Shown here in pieces: positions 46,719 through 50,229 of a stretch of DNA of 50,229 bases. The stretch comes from Syntrophus sp. (in: bacteria) (lineage in GTDB: Bacteria > Desulfobacterota > Syntrophia > Syntrophales > UBA8958). The notes under the pieces are model-generated. The model saw only the letters and a program-made list of their open reading frames with translations. It made no database searches and had not been told where the DNA came from. How positions within the stretch are numbered: the first letter of the stretch is position 1; each line of letters opens with the position of its first letter. A program made the position numbers and the translations under genes. The stretch lies in assembly GCA_025355725.1 (NCBI GenBank), contig JANXZC010000150.1, positions 1 through 50,229 on the forward strand. The letters are read 5' to 3'.

Positions 46719-48302
46719 TTAATTTGTTCCCGGATACGCCTTCTTTACCTCCTCCCGGTTCACGGCGCCGGTTGCCGTTTTCGGCAGGCTCTCGGCAAAA
46801 AGAACGTGTTTGGGCTTCTTATAGCGGGCGATTTTGGAGGCCACAAAGTCGATCAATTCCCCGGCGCTCACCGCCCTTCCCTTCTTGAGGACGCAGACAG
46901 CCTTGACGGCCTCCCCCCACTCCGGATCGGGAACACCGATGACGCAAACTTCTCCAATGGCGCCGTGGCTGAGAATGACCTTTTCCACTTCCGCCGGGTA
47001 AACATTTTCACCGCCGGGCTTGATGAGTTCCTTCTCCGGCTTCCTGCCGGCATACCAGAGATAACCATCTTCATCGCAGCGGCCCAGATCGCCCGTATGA
47101 TGCCATCCGTTGCGAAAGGTGTGGGCCGTCTCTTCCTTCAGATTCCAGTAACCCTGGAATACGGCGGGCGACCGGACACAGATTTCTCCGGTTGCCCCGG
47201 GTGCCATTTCCTGGTCGAGATCATCAAACAGGGCGACCCGCGTCAGGATCGCCGGCGGCCCGATGCTGCCGGGTTTCTCCTTATAATTGCAGCCCGAAAC
47301 GGGCATGGCCTCGGTCTGGCCGTAAAGGCTGTAAAAAGCGGCCTGCGGGTTTATCCTGAAGAAACGCTCCAGGGTCTCCGGGCTGTCCATGCCGCAGACG
47401 ATTCTCAAACTCGCCGCGTCAAAGGCGGAGGGCTCTTTTTCCTGGGCATCCAGGAGCGAGGCGAGGATCGGGGGAAAGGCCACAAAAAATGTGCCCCTCT
47501 CCTTTTCGATAAGCTTCAAAACGAGGAGGGGATCGAAGCGGTCCACAATCACGTTTTTCCCCCCTTGCTGCATCGTCGCCATCGTCATGGCCAGGCCGCC
47601 GATATGAAACAGGGGGAGGATGCAGACGTGACAATCCTGACTGTCGAGTTTCAGCAACTCGGCAATCTGAAGGCCGACGGCGATCATGTTTCCCTGACTG
47701 AGGAGACAACCTTTCGGCTTTCCGCCCACAGCGGCCGTATGGATGATCATATAGGCAGGATCGCCGGAAACGGCGGCCACATCCTCGTAGCCATCTTCCC
47801 GGCAGAGGGACCGGAAAGGGATGCCATCGCCCTCCCCTGCGTCCGCCTGGAAGGAATAGTGCTTTTGAACCGATCCCACCTTGGACGCGGCCCTGCAGGC
47901 AAGATCGCGATATTCGCTGCCGCTCACAAGCAACTTCGGGGTACTGTCATTCAGGATATATTCAATTTCTTCCTCGCCGAGCCGCCAGTTCACCGGCACC
48001 ACAATGGCGCCGATTTTCGCCGCCGCCCCGCAGAGGATCAGGAAGTCGTCGCAATTGCCCGCCAGGACCGCAATTCGGTCGCCCGCTGCCACCCCTTCGC
48101 CGCTGAGCCCGGCGGCGTACTGGTCACACAGTTTTTTATAGGTTTTAAAATCCGTCCGCCTGCCGTCATAAACAATCGCAACTTTATGGGGATATAAACC
48201 GGCGTTCCGGGCGATCATATCGTAAATCGTAAAATCACAGCCGTCCAGCAAGGTGTGGACATGCGGATACGGGGGCGCGATGGTATGGGCGGCTCCTGAC
48301 AT
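46719..48302 (-). CDS. AMP-binding acyl-CoA ligase-like protein, A10 lysine missing
   Basis: A 527-residue ANL-superfamily protein like fatty acyl-CoA ligases. The phosphate loop is a variant, HTAAVGGKPKG (188-198), in place of T-S-G-T-T-G-x-P-K-G. Other motifs are present: SLYGQTEA, GYWNLKEET, HTGDLGRCDEDGYLWYAGR and GGENVYPAEVE. The C-terminal A10 motif reads KTATGAVNRE, with Ala513 where the catalytic Lys is expected. It may be impaired in adenylation, catalyse only the thioester half-reaction, or use another residue. It stands alone. Confidence 0.88.
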   Translation of the reverse strand: MSGAAHTIAPPYPHVHTLLDGCDFTIYDMIARNAGLYPHKVAIVYDGRRTDFKTYKKLCDQYAAGLSGEGVAAGDRIAVLAGNCDDFLILCGAAAKIGAIVVPVNWRLGEEEIEYILNDSTPKLLVSGSEYRDLACRAASKVGSVQKHYSFQADAGEGDGIPFRSLCREDGYEDVAAVSGDPAYMIIHTAAVGGKPKGCLLSQGNMIAVGLQIAELLKLDSQDCHVCILPLFHIGGLAMTMATMQQGGKNVIVDRFDPLLVLKLIEKERGTFFVAFPPILASLLDAQEKEPSAFDAASLRIVCGMDSPETLERFFRINPQAAFYSLYGQTEAMPVSGCNYKEKPGSIGPPAILTRVALFDDLDQEMAPGATGEICVRSPAVFQGYWNLKEETAHTFRNGWHHTGDLGRCDEDGYLWYAGRKPEKELIKPGGENVYPAEVEKVILSHGAIGEVCVIGVPDPEWGEAVKAVCVLKKGRAVSAGELIDFVASKIARYKKPKHVLFAESLPKTATGAVNREEVKKAYPGTN

Positions 48303-48349
48303 ATTGTGGTTTCCTATCCTGATCCCAGGAAAACTATCTCCTTTTCCCG

Positions 48350-49393
48350 TTATTTGCTTAAAAACCTTTTCGTCCTGTTCGCGGCGTTATCTTTGATATT
48401 GAAGTAATAAAACGGATAATCAAAGCTATGGAATACCCCTTTGCCGGATAGTGCGTTCCCCGGAGCCAATTTTTCCACATCCGCAGTGCTGCAAATGATA
48501 ACACCCCGGGCTTTATCGATCCTGGCATCGGCATAGTTTTTTACGGGTTCAATTTTCCCGTCTTTATTTAATACTACGGAGCCATCTTTATTTAAGATAA
48601 TAGATCCCATGTTTTCCGCTGCCGTTGCCAGTTTTTCCGTTCGGGTCCAAGTAATCGGATTTATAACAATAGCTCCCGGGAATAAAACGGGATTCTTTCC
48701 TTCGATTTTAGGCGCCTCCGTGTTATATGAAATGATAACTCCCGTATCATCAGGGCCTTCGGCAAATTTCAAGTGAGGATTTTTAGCAAGGTATTCAGTG
48801 GTAACGGAAAATCCGATCACATAGGCGGCAATCATTCTGTCATACACTTGGGGATTTTCCTTCATATACTCCGACAACAATAACGTCAAAACAACCGATC
48901 CTTGCGAATGTCCAGCTAAAATAAACGGACGGCCATTATTGTAGTTTTTTATATAATAATCGAACGCGGCAAATACGTCCAATTTCGGCATCCCTCCCAC
49001 AACTTTAAGCTGTTCTTCCAGAGGCAAAGATGTGGTGTAGAGGGCATCGTCCTGCCTGTAGTAGGGAGCAAAAATATTGCCTGTGTTTTCAAAAGCGGTG
49101 GCCTGCCTGGCAAATGCATATTTTGAGTATTTCAACATCAGGGGATTGTCGATTTCACAAACAATCGGATCGTCTTTGCCAACCCTTAGCCAGGCAGTCG
49201 GATAAAGGTAAAAAACATCCACCTTTTTGTCAATCGCCGCAGGTAGGGACAACCAACGCTCAGACTTCGAGTAATCCGTAGCTTTCGGTTCGGATTTCGA
49301 ATCGTAGGCGTACTTATTTACATTTCCGCATGCTGAAAAGGCGAAGCTTACAAAAAGCGCAATAATCAATAACAGGGTTTTCTTTACATACAT
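48350..49393 (-). CDS. DUF3089 lipoprotein (alpha/beta-hydrolase fold)
   Basis: A 347-residue exported protein. A signal peptide ends in a lipobox-like FSAC (C about 21), so it is probably lipid-anchored. The DUF3089 region has DVFYLYPTAWL, the nucleophile motif GHSQGS and the downstream VIGFSV. A short internal repeat (ILNKDGS/VLNKDGK) sits near 265-280. The start is ATG 49393, with ACGGAGGA upstream; a longer frame from 49459 is rejected. Substrate unknown. Confidence 0.85.
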   Translation of the reverse strand: MYVKKTLLLIIALFVSFAFSACGNVNKYAYDSKSEPKATDYSKSERWLSLPAAIDKKVDVFYLYPTAWLRVGKDDPIVCEIDNPLMLKYSKYAFARQATAFENTGNIFAPYYRQDDALYTTSLPLEEQLKVVGGMPKLDVFAAFDYYIKNYNNGRPFILAGHSQGSVVLTLLLSEYMKENPQVYDRMIAAYVIGFSVTTEYLAKNPHLKFAEGPDDTGVIISYNTEAPKIEGKNPVLFPGAIVINPITWTRTEKLATAAENMGSIILNKDGSVVLNKDGKIEPVKNYADARIDKARGVIICSTADVEKLAPGNALSGKGVFHSFDYPFYYFNIKDNAANRTKRFLSK

Positions 49394-49520
49394 TTTCTGT
49401 CCTCCGTTATACTTCGTCATACTCGGATACCTCGTAAAAAGCCATGTGAGATTTTTCATGAGCGGTCATAGCACCAATTATTGACCCGTCTCCGTCAGAG
49501 GAGGTTTAGCGATGAATTAT

Positions 49521-50012
49521 TCATTTACCCTTTTTGTCGCCAAAAACTGAATTTACTGCCTGCCGCTGCTCCGTGATATCCTCATAGGTGGCAACAATCA
49601 TCCGGTCTTTCAGCTTATCGCCCACCCGCGAGGTTCTTACTTGGCAGAGGATATTCCGCCCGTCTCGATGCCTGCATATGAAATTTTCGCTATGGATGCG
49701 CTCTTTTTCAAGGGCGGGGTAAAAATGATTCGCGATCTCTTCATATTCCTCATCGGAGCGGTATAAGATCCTCGTCCCTTGTCCGAGAAGCTCCTCCGGA
49801 CGCCAGCCGAAAACAGAAAAAACGGCGTGATTTGCAAATATTATCTTTCTGTCCTTCAGACCGATAACTGCATGATGTATAGAATCCAAAACAGATGCCA
49901 TTAAAATTTTCAGGTCGTCACGGCCTTCCGCCTTTTCTGTTCTGGCAATACGACGACGTAATTCAACCAACTCTTCAATGAGGTGGGCTTTGGATTTCTC
50001 TTCATCTTTCAT
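49521..50012 (-). CDS. Stand-alone PAS-domain protein
   Basis: A 163-residue protein with an N-terminal coiled coil (KAHLIEELVELRRRI) and one PAS/PAC domain (SVLDSIHHAVIGLKDRKIIFANHA… FGWRPEELLGQ … ATYEDITEQRQ). It has no kinase, cyclase or DNA-binding domain, so it is a sensor or adaptor without its own output, or a fragment of a histidine kinase that has lost its 3' part. The ligand is unknown. Confidence 0.85.
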   Translation of the reverse strand: MKDEEKSKAHLIEELVELRRRIARTEKAEGRDDLKILMASVLDSIHHAVIGLKDRKIIFANHAVFSVFGWRPEELLGQGTRILYRSDEEYEEIANHFYPALEKERIHSENFICRHRDGRNILCQVRTSRVGDKLKDRMIVATYEDITEQRQAVNSVFGDKKGK

Positions 50013-50063
50013 CGATACACTCCTGCCGGTTAATAAGAAATGACTGGCCGCACATGAATCTGC

Positions 50064-50229
50064 TTATTGGAGATAATAAATAAGTTCAACTTCAAAAATC
50101 AAAGTTTCATTAGGTGGAATTGTTCCCATACCTTTATCGCCATAAGCCAGACCAGGTGGTATGATGAGAATACGTTTTTCTCCCTTTTTCATTGAAAGAA
50201 AAGCCTCATCCCAACCTTTGATTACTTCA
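50064..50229 (-). CDS. FKBP-type peptidyl-prolyl isomerase, C-terminal part
   Basis: The last 55 codons of a gene that begins beyond the right edge. The reading [19 protein letters not shown], then [28 protein letters not shown], is the classic FKBP C-terminal half, including the GWDEA, PPGLAYG and IPPN motifs. It ends with TAA at 50064-50066. It catalyses proline isomerisation; its location cannot be judged because the N-terminus is missing. Confidence 0.93.
   Translation of the reverse strand, partial: EVIKGWDEAFLSMKKGEKRILIIPPGLAYGDKGMGTIPPNETLIFEVELIYYLQ

Overview
The window is from a Gram-negative bacterial chromosome, most likely a deltaproteobacterium (Desulfobacterota), possibly Syntrophales. 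The lineage call is inferred from gene content and order: an F1 ATP synthase operon that opens with paired b' and b subunits and lacks the F0 a and c genes, an mreBCD-mrdA-rodA block, several anaerobe-type radical SAM enzymes, and a split-P glycine cleavage system. No 16S or other marker is present to prove it.

Layout. 1-1075 is an AT-rich accessory segment: the 3' end of a Thoeris thsA gene (its first 97 bases are flipped, see findings), an intact thsB, and a 3' tRNA fragment that looks like an integration scar. 1239-2734 carries a YafQ/DinJ toxin-antitoxin pair with a visible promoter and operator, a GNAT acetyltransferase and a small unknown protein. A cold-shock gene with a long leader follows (3100). 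3392-8925 (minus) is smc-ftsY-ftcD. 9128-12090 (minus) is moaA, a methyltransferase and an AmrS-like radical SAM protein. greA (12285, plus) converges on the seven-gene atp operon (12844-18714, minus). 18949-24621 (minus) is the rod-shape operon. 24804-26973 holds a PpiD/SurA-type chaperone and a DUF4337 membrane protein. 26974-29397 (minus) is DUF2845, nadD and proA. 29565-31596 is a patatin lipase plus a second radical SAM protein. 31597-33369 is a patchy region with a DUF1566 protein, a small lipoprotein, two related hairpins and a complete tRNA-Gln unit. 33386-36435 (minus) is a polar amino acid ABC transporter.

36656-46208 (plus) is a glycine-metabolism block: gcvT, gcvH, gcvPA, a cupin, gcvPB, a long KamA-family radical SAM enzyme, a PspC protein, lipA and lpd. 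It supplies all four glycine cleavage proteins (T, H, split P, L) and the lipoyl synthase that can finish the H-protein cofactor. The right end holds an acyl-CoA ligase-like protein that lacks its usual C-terminal lysine, a DUF3089 lipoprotein, a PAS protein and a partial FKBP isomerase.

The most distinctive non-coding signal is a ~124-bp palindromic element present three times (10201, 22463, 43250). Every copy starts at, or one base after, the stop codon of the gene on its left in the reading direction. All three have the same orientation relative to that gene, and arm changes between copies 2 and 3 are compensatory.
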